From Xiphias gladius (Eukaryota; Chordata; Actinopteri; Istiophoriformes; Xiphiidae), in NCBI RefSeq assembly GCF_016859285.1, contig NC_053417.1:16683706-16747705 (forward strand): a stretch of 64,000 nucleotides of DNA, written 5' to 3'. Positions 41,047-57,301 of the stretch are shown here, in pieces. Position 1 is the stretch's first letter. Every line of letters starts with the position of its first letter. A program made the position numbers and the translations under genes. The notes below the pieces were generated by a model. It saw only the letters and a program-made list of their open reading frames with translations. It was not told where the DNA came from and made no database searches.

Positions 41047-42157
41047 TACCAGTCGGCAGTGCCCCTTAGAGGTAATAAAATGAACTACATTGACATGCCA
41101 CTTTAAAGTAGCAGGATAACAGTATGAATTTCCTGTAAGCTTGTGTATGTGTCTATTCCCACTCCGGTCAGCAGCCTCTCCGAAATCTTCTAATGTAGGA
41201 TGAAAACAAGCACCACAACAGCAAGAACCTGAAGACAATATCTCCACTCTTTACAGACCTTTATTCACGGCAGACATTTGACTCGTAGGAAAAGCACAAA
41301 GGTGCTACTAATAACATCAATGGTGGGTCTGTTCTATTCAAGTGTCCCAGTAAGCCATGACAGGCAGTGAGCCAGCATGAACCAGGACACAGAAATTAAA
41401 GCAGCTAAAGGGAATTCAGCCATCGTTTATTCATTATTTACTCCTGTGACATGTAGAAATTTCTTTCTGTGAAAAAGGCCTCTCAAATTGCTTCTTGTCT
41501 ACGAGTTTTCTTTCACCTCCTTCCTACACAATTCCAGTCGCTAATGGGATTATTTATTTTCACAGGTACATGGCCAGGCTGCTATGGCTCTAATTCTTAT
41601 CTGGCTAAATATCACTTTGTTGCACCGATAATAATCAGTTAAGCTAAGCAGTTAAACACTTAAGGTAATGTACCATGCAGCAACCTGTTTTCTGAATATT
41701 TGACATTTTAACTCCTTGGCTCACTTTTTTCCAGGTTGGGCCTTGGCTTTAACCATATCCGGAACATAGAGAACGGCAGTATGTCCTACCTGCCCAGGCT
41801 GAGGGAGCTGCATCTGGACAACAACCGCCTCACCCGTGTCCCCAAAGGCCTCCCAGATATGAAATACCTACAGGTGAGTCTAAGGTGCACAAGCATCTGA
41901 GGTCGAATGTTTAACAGGATGCTCTACTCACCCTCGTCTTTGCAACTCCCGTTTTCTAGGTGGTGTACCTGCATTCCAACAACATCAGCCAGGTGGGTGT
42001 GGATGACTTCTGCCCTCGAGGATTTGGGATGAAGAGGACATTCTATAACGGCATCAGCCTGTTTGCTAACCCTGTCAAATACTGGGAGGTGCAGCCTGCA
42101 ACGTTCCGCTGTGTCAGCGACCGGCTTGCCATTCAGTTTGGCAACTACAAAAAGTAA
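35631..42157 (+). CDS. bgn: Biglycan, class I small leucine-rich proteoglycan
   Basis: Secreted matrix proteoglycan core that in other vertebrates binds collagen and TGF-beta family ligands. Exons: 35631-35880, 38773-38885, 39567-39780, 39904-40014, 40789-40882, 41735-41873 and 41960-42157. The sum is 1119 nt, or 372 residues; human biglycan has 368. The ATG at 35631 opens a signal peptide ([11 protein letters not shown]), then the propeptide/mature segment [11 protein letters not shown], which is diagnostic for biglycan rather than decorin or asporin. One Ser-Gly (S40-G41) is the only visible GAG site. The N-terminal Cys cluster C67-x3-C71-x-C73-x6-C80 is class I. LRRs follow, with N-glycosylation sequons NGS and NNIS, and the C-terminal ear (DDFCP, ATFRCV) ends [10 protein letters not shown]. 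The acceptor at 35620 leaves only a 10-nt leader before the ATG. Orthology to fish bgna or bgnb is not resolved. Confidence 0.97.
35881..38772 (+). other. Biglycan intron after the first coding exon
   Basis: A 2.9-kb intron between phase-1 junctions, with no exon recognised. It contains a G-run at 36240-36254 and purine-rich sequence around 36180-36370. Confidence 0.85.
40086..40704. mobile_element. Foldback MITE-like element, copy 1 (biglycan intron)
   Basis: The two arms are long imperfect inverted repeats. The left arm runs ACATATTTTGGGAAGTATAC ... AAATATGAAG ... GGGGGAAACAGTTAGC, and the right arm read in reverse has the same order. The same family recurs at 49747-50312. No coding capacity. 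Confidence 0.8.
40990..41043. repeat. Poly(A) followed by (AT)n
   Basis: An A-run of about 24 directly joined to an AT dinucleotide run in a biglycan intron. It may mark the 3' tail of an old retroposed element, but no body was recognised. Confidence 0.9.
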
Positions 42158-43525
42158 AGACAGGGTGTTGCTGAGAGATGGAGAGAGTGAGGGGAAGGTG
42201 ATGGAGGAGGAGCAGATAATTTAATTAATGAAAAAACTTGAGAGATAGAGGAAAGTGAATTCATATTGCAGAAGATTATTTTTTATTATTATTGATGTTT
42301 TTTTGGAGAGAGGGTGAGTGATGGAGAAAATGGGCAATAAACTGATGAAATAGAAGGAGAAGTCAAAAACACAATAACACAACTTGAAGGGAGCGGAAAG
42401 CAAAGTGCTTGCAGTACTTCATCTGAGTTTTCGAATCTCTGAATCTAAGGTTTTAGAGTTGTACCATTTGAAAAGGATGAAACAGAGGAGACTGTCTGAG
42501 AAGAATGTTTTCCCCAGTCTGAATCAATGAAAAATGAGTACTGAAAACTTGTGAAGCATTTCATTCCATTTTTTTTTTACACAATAGTGCTTATTGTGAT
42601 AGAAGTCATTTTTGTTTTATTAACATTTTGGTTAAGATTACGAGTAAAAAATAGAAACGCAATGCTTTATAGATTTTTTTTTTATATATAAAAAGGTGCT
42701 CTGTATGACTTTCTGTGTGTGCTGATTTGGGAGATCCACCACATTGTCCCTGTTTCACTGGTCTGAAGCCATTTGGTCCCTCAACTCTGTGACTGATGAT
42801 ACTGTATTAATAAACAACTGGTCACAGAATTGGGGCTATTTCCACCACAGACAGACACAAAAACAATTGCACAAAAAGCTGAAACTTCAGTTCAAGTGCA
42901 TCACCAGTTAAACAGCATTTTTGTATACGGTGGGATGGGAACGGAAAGTGGTCTCAGACTTTTGACCCCACTGTATATCATGGCAGTTGATTGATTAAAA
43001 GACCAACAGGTACAGTTTAAAATTCCCCTCTTCAGAGCTAAACATCTTTTCTTATTTGCCTGAGGTTACTGAACCACCAGTGTGCCTGTGTAAGGAGCCT
43101 GTGCCTTTACTCAATATTATACTGTCTTTGTCATACTTTAATACAGTATTCCTAGAGGGGACACTGAGGTCGTGGGGGTTTCCCTCAGATAGAGAAAACA
43201 CACATCTGCTTTGCTTTGAGACAATGAAGGTAGTGTGTTCACATAGTGCTACAAACAATAGTAGTGTTGATGCATTGTTTTGCACAGTTTTTCTGTTATG
43301 CTTTTATCTGCTTCAGGGTTACCGGGGGGTTAGCCTATTTACATTGGAGGACCTATGAGGAACTACTTTAGCCATAAGTATTCTGTCCTGTCTCTGTTCT
43401 GTAATCTGACAAGCTACTGCTGCATGTGAATAAAAACATTTTTTAGCCTGCTGCATTAAGCCAGTGAACAACTGATGCACCTGGGTTGGATGCTGTGTGA
43501 GAAATAAAGAGTAAATATCAAAAAT
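42158..43525 (+). other. Biglycan 3' UTR with several poly(A) signals
   Basis: No coding. Candidate AATAAA signals lie at 42809-42814, 43429-43434 and 43503-43508, so alternative 3' ends of about 0.65 to 1.35 kb are possible. A long 3' UTR is usual for biglycan. Confidence 0.65.
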
Positions 43526-44008
43526 GGAAAATATTTGATGAATGAATCTTACACTTTGTAAAGATTTTAAAAAGCCTAATCAGAGAAAAGCTTTACGCTT
43601 GAACACGAACATGCGCAACACAGTCACGTTCCATACATTATAGTACAACAGCTGATTGTTTGGACATTTGTGGGATTCAATCCTAGAATGTACAAGAGTC
43701 AGAAACAGACAAAGATGTTCATGATAATTTGATTCAGTGGACAGGATTCAAATTAAAATTCAAATTTACAGTAACGATGGCCTGAAGTCATGAATTTTTC
43801 ATCAATTTGAGCATTTCATATGATATATTTAAAGGGAAAATAAAGTAAAAATAGTCTTTTTCTCAATTGTGGTCAAGAAGACAGTTTTTTTGTTATCAAT
43901 GTACACGTACTTAAGCTGTATTCAGCAGTGAAGAGCCTTTTTTCTAGTGATCAAAAGAATGAAAATGAAAGTGTTTGAATTGATGCTGTGTGGTTTTTTT
44001 AGATTTTT

Positions 44009-44010
<2 letters not shown>

Positions 44011-44056
<46 letters not shown>
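44011..44056. repeat. (TG)n microsatellite
   Basis: Perfect TG run, complementary to the CA run at 44209-44284. Confidence 0.96.
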
Positions 44057-44058
<2 letters not shown>

Positions 44059-44206
44059 AACTGTTTTTAGCCACAACAAATGTCTTGACCAAAATTTCTT
44101 GTCACATTCCTACTTGATTGTGAGACTCTCTTGTCTCTGCTGTGGGATTCAGTCTCACAATGTCATACTCTTCCCCCAGAGTTCTTCACTGTGTTCAGCA
44201 CAAATG

Positions 44207-44208
<2 letters not shown>

Positions 44209-44284
<76 letters not shown>
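44209..44284. repeat. (CA)n microsatellite
   Basis: Perfect CA run of about 38 units. Confidence 0.96.
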
Positions 44285-44287
<3 letters not shown>

Positions 44288-44819
44288 TTGTACTTCTATC
44301 TTTGTGAAGACACTCATTGACATAATGCATTCCCTTGCCCCTCACCCTAACCTAAACCTAATTCAGACCCTAAAGCCAAGTCTTAACCTTCAAACAGCCC
44401 TTTGAAGGTGTGTCAGAAAGTGAGGAGCGGCCAAAATGTCCTCACTTTTCCAAAAAACTCAAAGTGGTCCTCACAATGTACAGCCCTACAAATACAACCA
44501 CAAAAAAGAAAAAATGAGATCAGGGTGAAAACAAAACAAAACAAACCCCAAAAAACTTTCATAAATATGTACAGAAAACATTTTTCACTCTGACAAAATG
44601 ATAACAAATAAAAAATATATATGCCAACATCCAGACAAAGATGTGAGAAGTCATATTCTAATAAGTATGAAGCTTCAAATAGGATTTCCAGCTTCCACAC
44701 TAGCTTCCTTAACTTCATTTGCATCCAGATAAATATTAATAAGCGCTGATTGTACAAGGTCAAATATTCATGCATTCATCAATCGATCGTCAGTGGCAAA
44801 CATCCTAGTTTCCGTCTCC

Positions 44820-45163
44820 ATTTCAAACATGGCGCGGTGCGCGTCGCCCACCTGACCCGCCGGGACAGCCGTGCGTCGACGAGGGCAGAGCGCGCTCGCC
44901 TGTGTCGACAGGGGACGGAAGTGCGGCGATGCTCTTGCGTTTGAAAGCGTCTGCAGCGCTCTCTCAGCAGCCACGGGGAGATTTCGCCTCGGATGAGAGA
45001 TTAGGAGGAGGAGGAGGAGGAGGAGGAGCGACCAGCATCAGGGAGAGAGAGAGAGAAAACCGGTCGCCTATCTTTTGGTCCATCACGTCCGCTCGCTGGC
45101 GGCGGCCCGTCGATTCTCAGAGGGAGCCGGGGGCTGAATTTGAAATGTCGCAGGGACGTACCG
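44820..45163 (+). promoter_or_regulatory. b4galt3: Probable b4galt3 CpG-rich promoter and non-coding leader exon
   Basis: A sharp rise in GC and CpG content (GCGCGGTGCGCGTCGCCC, GCGTCGACGAGGGCAG) ends in a consensus donor at 45163/45164 (ACCG|GTGAGT). The next acceptor, TTCTCCTCTCAG, ends at 45902 and opens the exon carrying the b4galt3 ATG. The TSS is not defined. Short upstream ORFs start at 44829 and 45145. Confidence 0.65.
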
Positions 45164-46190
45164 GTGAGTCGGCTGGTGCAGCAGCGATTGCAAGGAGCCA
45201 AGAATTAAACATGTAATAATCTTGTGGCTAGCGATCCTGGCTAGTAGAATCCTTTTCACGTCAGTCATGCAAATAATGCCCACGATTGCCTGCCTAGGCC
45301 CGGCGACAGATGCTGATAGGCTAATCACCTGGGTGGAGCGCTATCTGTGCTGGTGGCCGTGGCGCTGCTGCTCCTCCGCGGCTATCTGTTTCCCAACCGC
45401 CTCGGATTCTCGTTTCCTGTCTCAGGAAATCCAGCGGCACCTCCGCTGATGGATCCAGGCTCACAAGGCTTGCCGTAGCGTGCAGTTGTTTGGACACACG
45501 GGGAACTGCGACGGTGGATTAATTTGATCCGCATACGCCCCGTGGCAAGTCACTGCTGAAAATAAGCCATGCTAAATAAAGAAGCCAACATGACATTTGT
45601 TTGTAGCTGCCTGCCATTCCCCCGGTTTATTTGAGCTCCCAGTGGACTACACAGCAGTAGCCTGCCGAGACAAATTTGCTGCTGCATTGTTACTCACTTG
45701 GGTTTGTGTTCTCTCAGAAAGCCTGGTGATGAAAGGAGGAAGAGGAGGAGAGAGGTGGAGTGAACCCTTTCCGGCCTGTGACAGGTTTTAATTAGACCCT
45801 TGCCAAATCAGGTACCCTACATCTAGACCCATGTAATGCAATAACAACAGGAACAAGCAGTAAATGTGATTAACAGACAATCATTTTCTTCTCTCCTCTC
45901 AGTGACGTCTATGGTCTGGAGGTGATGGCAGTGCTGACTGAGCTTCACCACTACTATTACCCATTCCTACAGATGGATACACACCACCTGCACGCCTGAG
46001 CCTGTATACAGCACTGCCTCCCACCCCCCTACCCCCACCCCCTCCTTCTGCCTCTCCTTCTTCATTTCCTACCTCTTCCTCCACCCTCCTCATCCAGCTA
46101 CCACTTGCTTTCCCCCAAATTTTCTCCTCCCATCCCTCCATCCTGTTCCCCACCTGAAATCTCACCGTATCTCTGCGATCTTACTTTATT

Positions 46191-50810
<4,620 letters not shown>

Positions 50811-53709
50811 GATGAGGTGTATAATAAAAGGACTGCATCACATCTGTAGCATAAAGTGGCTTCCCTCTTCATTTTGATCTGAAAGACCAAATGGAAGAGA
50901 GCAGTATAAATCTGCTGTGCAGTGGGCCTTCAAGTACACCAGCTTTTTGTGCTCAGCGCAGGTTAGGGATAGTTATCCAATGGATCAAATGAAGAAGCCA
51001 CTTTTGATTACGGGGGTGCATTCAGGAACACGACTGAGTCACCTCATGGTTCATCATCCACCTAAATGGGACTCTGGCTCTCGGGACTGATGCAAGTCTC
51101 GTAACTAGGAATGGAAAGAATGGTGAACGACTCAGTCATATCCACACAGAGGTCCAAAACAAACTAAATGAAAACGAGACAGCAAATATATAAACCTGTT
51201 CTTTTCCAGACATCGCAAGTTGTACGCAACCCATCTGCTGCCAGCGGACCTGCAGCTTCGTCAAGTCTGCTCCCAGAAAACTGCTGCTGTCAGTCCACCC
51301 CACTCCACAGTGGGTTTGTGTTTCTGTGCCTTCTATCTTTTATGCGCATTTTATAGACTGGTATGATTGCTGTTAGACACTGACCTGGGGTTAATTTGAC
51401 CTCTTCTGCCTCGCGGCAAAAGTGAGAAAGCAGGGAGGATGAAGCTGATCTAGGTCAGAACAAATGATTTGTTCCAGGACTGCCGTTTTCTATTTGTGTG
51501 CATTGTTCAAGCGCTGACCAACTCCATAGTTATCAGACAATTCTAGAGTTTATATTTATATAGAGACCTCTTTATTTGTTTACTGGTTTGTTTTACTTGT
51601 CCTTCTTTACAGTCTGGTGCCTCTCTCTCTTACATTTAGTTTCTAGACAATCAAAAGATAGCTCTTTATCCAACCACATAACAAAGTGAGGAAATATTAT
51701 CATGACTATCTTTACGCCTGTCAGATAAACATAGACTTGGCATGATAGTTGTTGTCCTAGTTTGACTATACTCTTGATACATGGATATACCTGTGCTTCT
51801 GATATTATCTGTGGTTTTATAATTTTTCTTTTGGATAAGTCAGGTATGGGGGAAAAAAGCAGACTTATTGGCACCTGACTATACATTTGCCAGTTTCAGA
51901 TTGCGTTTTAATAACAAAAGTGTTCATAGTTACGATAAAGCACTGTGTATAGATCTAGGTGAGCTTCTTACTAGAAGGCCTGACGTCTTCACAAACGGTC
52001 TTTCAGTATATAGTGAAAGACCTCAGTGCATCTAAAAGCTATAAAATGAGTGTATGCCTGTCTTTGTCTAGAAAAAAAACTTTTGTCTCTTGCAGGAAAG
52101 GAGACAAGGAAAAAGAGAACTCCTGTATTAGTCAGAAAATGAAATAATTTGATTATGGGGAGGATGCCAAATCAGAACAAGCATATACTTTGGGTAATTT
52201 GTGCTGATTATCATCTACTTCTGTGATCTAAAAGCCACTTTCATCTTTCAGGCATTCAGTTTTTTTTTTTTTTTTCATCCATTTGACATTTACTATTTTG
52301 AGTGTCCATACTAGTTTTCCTTTTGCGAAGGGTGAGTTCATTGGGTGAGGTGCTTAGTTTGTGGACGGGGACGTGAATCTGATCGCTGGTAGGCCGTGGG
52401 ACCTCTTGCTGCTAGTCGATTAGGGGAATGGTTAACTGTACAACTAAATAGCTTGAAAAATGACACATTGTAACACATATTTTCTGGTGTGGAATCGTTT
52501 TATCATACTAACAGGTGATGCATTACTAATGCTAAGAATGTATTTAATTTATTGATATATTTATTGTGTCACTGATAGAGCTAAATGCACAGACTTCTCA
52601 AGTGATTTTGCAGTGCAGATGTGTTCTAGGGCTTGAAAGACCCTTCTCCATTGTAGAGCAGACTATTACCCCTTTATACCATTATCTCCACCTTTCTTAT
52701 GTTAACATTGTGCCTCATGAAATAAGTATATGACTGAAGGATTGGAAGCATACTGCTGGGTAATATGTGATCGCCCTCAAGTGGCGCAGTCTGGCATAGC
52801 GTCAGCTAAGAGAAAGCAAGGACTGAATGAAACTGCAGGGTTGTGACATGAATGTTAATTATCAGTGTTGGGCATTCACAGGTTTCAACCAATCAAATCT
52901 TTGCACTGCTCTGTATGGAGGGTTTATCGTTTGCGTTGCATCATATGATTGATCCTGCCAGCTTAAAGGTGTAGAGCAGCTCTCTCAACTTTACTGGTAA
53001 AATAGAACCAAAATCTACGTGGTGTGTGTTTTATGAATGGATATAGTTTTATAGAAGGAATCTGTGCTTATTTATGGAGAGCTATAACCAGTGTTAAACA
53101 AAGAGTGCTGTACAAACTGTGTTGACAGAGTACATAGAAAGACAATAATACCTAATTCCTTAGCTTCATACAACATAACTATGTAGTTTCATATCAATAG
53201 ATAATATAATAATATATCCTCCATTTATTATATCGCCTGGGACAATGCCTATATGAGATGAAGCAGCGATACACTGAAAGCTTTTAAGGTTGTTATGTAA
53301 TCTCAGCAGATTAATCAGCAAATTGTGTGTTTACTTGGAGATTGTTACTATATTTAATAAATAGGCTAGTTTTTATAAAGGATGTGTTGCATAAGTGTTG
53401 GAAATATATACTGTGTAGTTAAATGAAGTTAGTAAACAGGATTGGGACTTCATGGTAACTTTTTTTTTTAATTTAAAAAGTTAATTTTATTGAGTTAATC
53501 CTGTCATTAAACACACACATCTGAGAAGTGAAAATGCGATTGAAGAGAACCACCACACGAGAGATGGGAAGTGTACGCATTCCTGGCAAATGAGACGTGA
53601 TTAATAAATTTTATCACTTATAAGGAGTTACCACAGCATTTGCATCACCCGTTGATGCCTGTCATCGTCTTAGGTTGCCTTATTTACTGACCTTGTCTTG
53701 TAGAGGAAA

Positions 53710-53712
<3 letters not shown>
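50811..53712. other. b4galt3 3' UTR and downstream spacer
   Basis: No further coding exon seen. An AATAAA at 50823-50828 lies only 13 bases after the stop, so it would give a very short 3' UTR; other A/T-rich candidates occur further on, for example near 53355 and 53601. Which one is used cannot be told from sequence alone. Confidence 0.5.
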
Positions 53713-53768
<56 letters not shown>

Positions 53769-53850
53769 TGTGTGTGTGTGTGTCTGTGTGTGTGTGCGCG
53801 TGCGTGCGTGCGTGTATGTGTGTGTGCACGCGTGCGTGTGTGTGTGTGTT
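53713..53850. repeat. (TG)n microsatellite, perfect then imperfect
   Basis: Perfect TG to about 53766, then TG with TC, GCGTGCGTGCG and TATG interruptions. It accounts for the apparent Cys-Val and Thr-His frames on both strands. Confidence 0.95.
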
Positions 53851-54044
53851 TGCTTGTGCAGAGAGCATGGTCCATAAAAAAGGCAACGGAGGCAGTAATA
53901 TGATGGATTGTGTTGTGACAGACAGGAAGTATGTATACTAATAAAACACCCATAATCAGATATGTGTCTCTCCACATTTTTCTATCATTCACTAAACAAA
54001 CACATTTAACATAAATGTGGAGCCACACACTTAAATACACTCTA

Positions 54045-54078
<34 letters not shown>

Positions 54079-56990
54079 GCTGAGTGAAGCACTTACCCTC
54101 CCACAATACGTGAGGCCTCTTAATGAATACAAGCTTTAGCATTCTGATTAATACAGTTTACAGCATACAGCTTAAACATTGCACACATCAGATGCTCATG
54201 CTTGCTGCTAGATTAGCAGTCATATACAGTATCATCATCAACACATGCTGTAGCGCAATCTAAAACTGCACTGGCCCATTACATCACCCTGTGTATCGCA
54301 GGCCTCGGTGTTCTATGTGGGCATAAAGAGCAGGATTAAAAAGTTGGATATGAGATCATTCCTATAAATAGTAACTCTCAGCTCTGTATGTTCGATCTGT
54401 TTCATAACGCTGTGTGACTCACCAAGAGAGGGCAAAACACAAAACTCGTGAAATGGGTGGACAAAAACCGATCCCGATGCAACGCCAACACAGACCAGAG
54501 CCTCAAAAAGGACTGTTGAGTTGATTAACATACTTGATATTCTCAACAAAACATGGCGGTTACATGCTTCACAAAAGCAGTACAATGCTGACAGTGCAGG
54601 GCTATTGTATTTGATGATACTATGATACTTTTCATGTAATTTGTTTCCCCCTCTACATTATACAGTTTTTTAAATGAAATCCACTGCTTAAAACCAGACG
54701 GACTAAACCGACGCCGTAATGACAGCAATATCTATCTAAAGATGGCTAGCATCAGCTAATGTTAGCCCTCATAAATTACAGTCCGTAGCAGCAAAACCCC
54801 TGAGCATATTAAACTGGACAAGGTTGTGTGTTATTGCTCGTGAACTCAACTTTTCATTTGCAAGAGGAAGATTGTGTTACAGTATGTCTTGTTTTAAAAT
54901 ATATACAGGCTCACTTTAATGAATACTGAGGCTGTTTTCTAGCTTAATTACCATTCCATATGTTTGGCACTTGGTGCTTCCACATGTTTAGAAAAGTACA
55001 TTAAGTCCATGGTAATGGTGAGATAAACTGTCTACGCTACCCACCCACATTGGTGAGATGGGGATCCAGTATGTAATGCCGGACCTAATGTTACGAGACA
55101 TCATAACGTAATATCTGCTTTTAAAGTCATCACACCTGGACGTCTTCCTGTGGGATGTTCGCTCATGCTGTCACTCTCCGATGGCAGCAGTGACAGTCTA
55201 GTTTGCTCTTTCCCTCCAGAAGACTGACACACTGGCCTGCTGAAGTGACCGTGGCAGGCAGACGCAGAGGGCTGAGACAGCCTTTAGTCACCTCCTGTTA
55301 CTGTATGGCCTAGGAGACGCAGCTGACCTCTCATACCCTCAGCCATACTTTAGCTTTCTTAGCACACGCACGAGTCATACAAACACATGCACAGAGAATG
55401 ATTATATACAGGCCTAGTCCTGTAAACCATTGCACAAGGATGCACATATAAATGTGCCACCGAATTAGACGTACGGCTGAGATGTGAGCAAAGAAAGGAA
55501 AATCTTAATGGTGTTACGCTGTTTTGCGTTCACTTAGTTAATTCTGAAATCCCTTCCTAATCATACCTAGTGGTTCAGGTTGTTTTTTCCAGGTCAATTA
55601 TCCACTTCAATTCACCTGTCCCAGGCAGGTAATTATTAAAAAGCCATAGTGTTGAGATGCTTAGCACTGTTCACAACCAACAGACTGATGAAATGTGTCA
55701 TGCAGAGCTGCAGGGCAACGCATATTCCCAAAAATACTATTAGCACGGTGTCTTGGGTTTAAATGTTAAGCTGAATATTACCAAGATATTACTTCAAATA
55801 ATCCTTTGACCAATAAGGTAATGGCTATGTATATAGCCATGTCATAGTCATCCTGTGTGTTGTGACAATGAGATGTATTGTACTGTATGTATAAGTTTTT
55901 GTATAAGAGCAAGTCACAAGTCCAATCTAGTGCCATGTATTTACCACTAATATATTTGTTGAGTGCTCAGTGGAAATGTATAACATAATAGCTCCATAAC
56001 GTGGTGATGGAGACTCAGCTATGTTAGCTCAAAACTGTTTGAGAGGACGACATTTGTTGTCAGGTTTATGACGGAGAAACAACGGGAAGAATCTACAATT
56101 TCCAGTCCCTCTTTCAGCGTGAATCATTGCCACGCATCGATGTGAAAATCAACCGTGATAGTAGGTCACAACATCTGGTTACATAACCAATCTTAATTTT
56201 GTGCTCTGAAAAATCATCACATCATCTGATATGGGAGTGGAAGATATGAGAGGATGTATCAAGATCCTGGGGCGTCTCACGCATGGGGGCTAGATAATGA
56301 GGAGGAGACGGGATCAGCCGTCAGGTCGTCAGGGCTTGGACCCTCATTCCCGTCCCATCCCACGGCTGTTCAGCTGCTCCTGTCATCCATATTTGCAGCC
56401 TCAGTGGACAATTTCCTCAGCCGCGGGGCCTCTCAGTGCTCACAACAACACATAGATCAAGTGAATTAATTCTGCTATTGTGGCAGCGCGCTGGAGATCT
56501 AGGTCATGCAGTCACGGCTGTTTTTTGGGTTTTTTCCTTTTTCTCCGTGGCCACCTAAAGTCATGTCAACATCCTCCTATCCTGCTACACAATCTGACCT
56601 TGACATTCCCAGGTGATTTTCCACAGAGGTGTGTGCGTGTGTCTGTGAGCCTGCCCCCGTGACTGAGTGTCTGTGTGCGCAGGCGTGTGTGACAACATGT
56701 GTGTGTGTCTGTGTGTGGATACATGCGTGAGTATGCGTGAGTATGCGTGCGTGTGTGTGTGTGTGCGTGCGTGTGTCTACACGTGTACGAGCGTGGCTTT
56801 GTAGGTAGCATAGGTGTGATGAGATGTGTTGGGAAAAAGAATGAGCCGCCGTCTATACTTGGGGCTCGCCCGCGGCTATGTGTGCATGACAGAGAGGAAG
56901 AGGAGACAGAGAGCACAGGAGTAGACGTGGGAGGGTGAGCAGGGTGAGAGTGGCAGAGGGAGGACGACAGAGAGCGGAGTAGGGTGGGAG
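53851..56990. other. Intergenic spacer
   Basis: No gene recognised. It contains an (AT)n run at about 54048-54075 and imperfect TG-rich sequence at 56628-56770. Confidence 0.6.
54048..54075. repeat. (AT)n microsatellite
   Basis: Perfect AT run. Confidence 0.93.
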
Positions 56991-57167
56991 GGAGAGGAGG
57001 GCCGGAGGGAAGGTGCGGCGAGGGGACTGTGACGCACGCTGATCGGCTGTGCTCGCTGCTGATTGGCCGCGGCGACTGCCAGTCAGCGGAGCTGGGAGTC
57101 AGCCACTGCCAGGAGAGCAGATTATGAAGCGGAGCTCAACCAGCGGCAGTCTCCTCTCATTGTCTCA
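56991..57167 (+). promoter_or_regulatory. Probable promoter and 5' leader of the downstream gene
   Basis: GC-rich sequence with an inverted CCAAT box (GATTGGCC, 57061-57068) and several CpGs directly upstream of an ATG that opens a signal peptide. The TSS is not defined. Confidence 0.45.
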
Positions 57168-57301
57168 ATGGCTGCACACGCATTCCTCCTCTGCTCCCTC
57201 GCCTTGCTGTCCGCTCTCAGCCGGCCTGGGCTCTCCTTCACTGAGGAAGAGTTGCAGCCGGGACTCATCTATGAAGAAGTGCCTGAAATCCTGGACAGAA
57301 G
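57168..57301 (+). CDS. First coding exon of an unidentified secreted or membrane protein
   Basis: The ATG at 57168 (TCTCAATGG) opens 44 full codons. A typical signal peptide comes first (MAAHAFLLCSLALLSALS), then an acidic segment (FTEEELQPGLIYEEVPEILD). A good donor follows at 57301/57302 (AGAAG|GTAAAC), leaving phase 2; without splicing a stop would follow at once. A GC-rich, CCAAT-containing upstream region and a strong start context support a real first exon. I do not recognise the family from 45 residues, and no second exon was found before 64000, so the rest of the gene should lie to the right. Confidence 0.6.

Larger units (their letters stand above)
43526..44819. other. Spacer between biglycan and b4galt3, with TG and CA runs
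   Basis: No gene recognised. It contains (TG)n at 44011-44056 and (CA)n at 44209-44284, about 150 bp apart, then A/T-rich sequence up to the GC-rich b4galt3 leader. Confidence 0.7.

Noticed and set aside
44902..45216. 104-codon open frame in the GC-rich b4galt3 leader
   Set aside because: It reads through a consensus donor at 45163/45164 and a GGA repeat; it fits an untranslated leader better.
53670..54040. Thr-His-rich minus-strand frames
   Set aside because: They are translations of the TG/CA microsatellite at 53713-53850.
57063..57167. Upstream extension of the signal-peptide exon to 57063
   Set aside because: The extension would start at a TTG and precede the signal peptide; the ATG at 57168 is the natural start.
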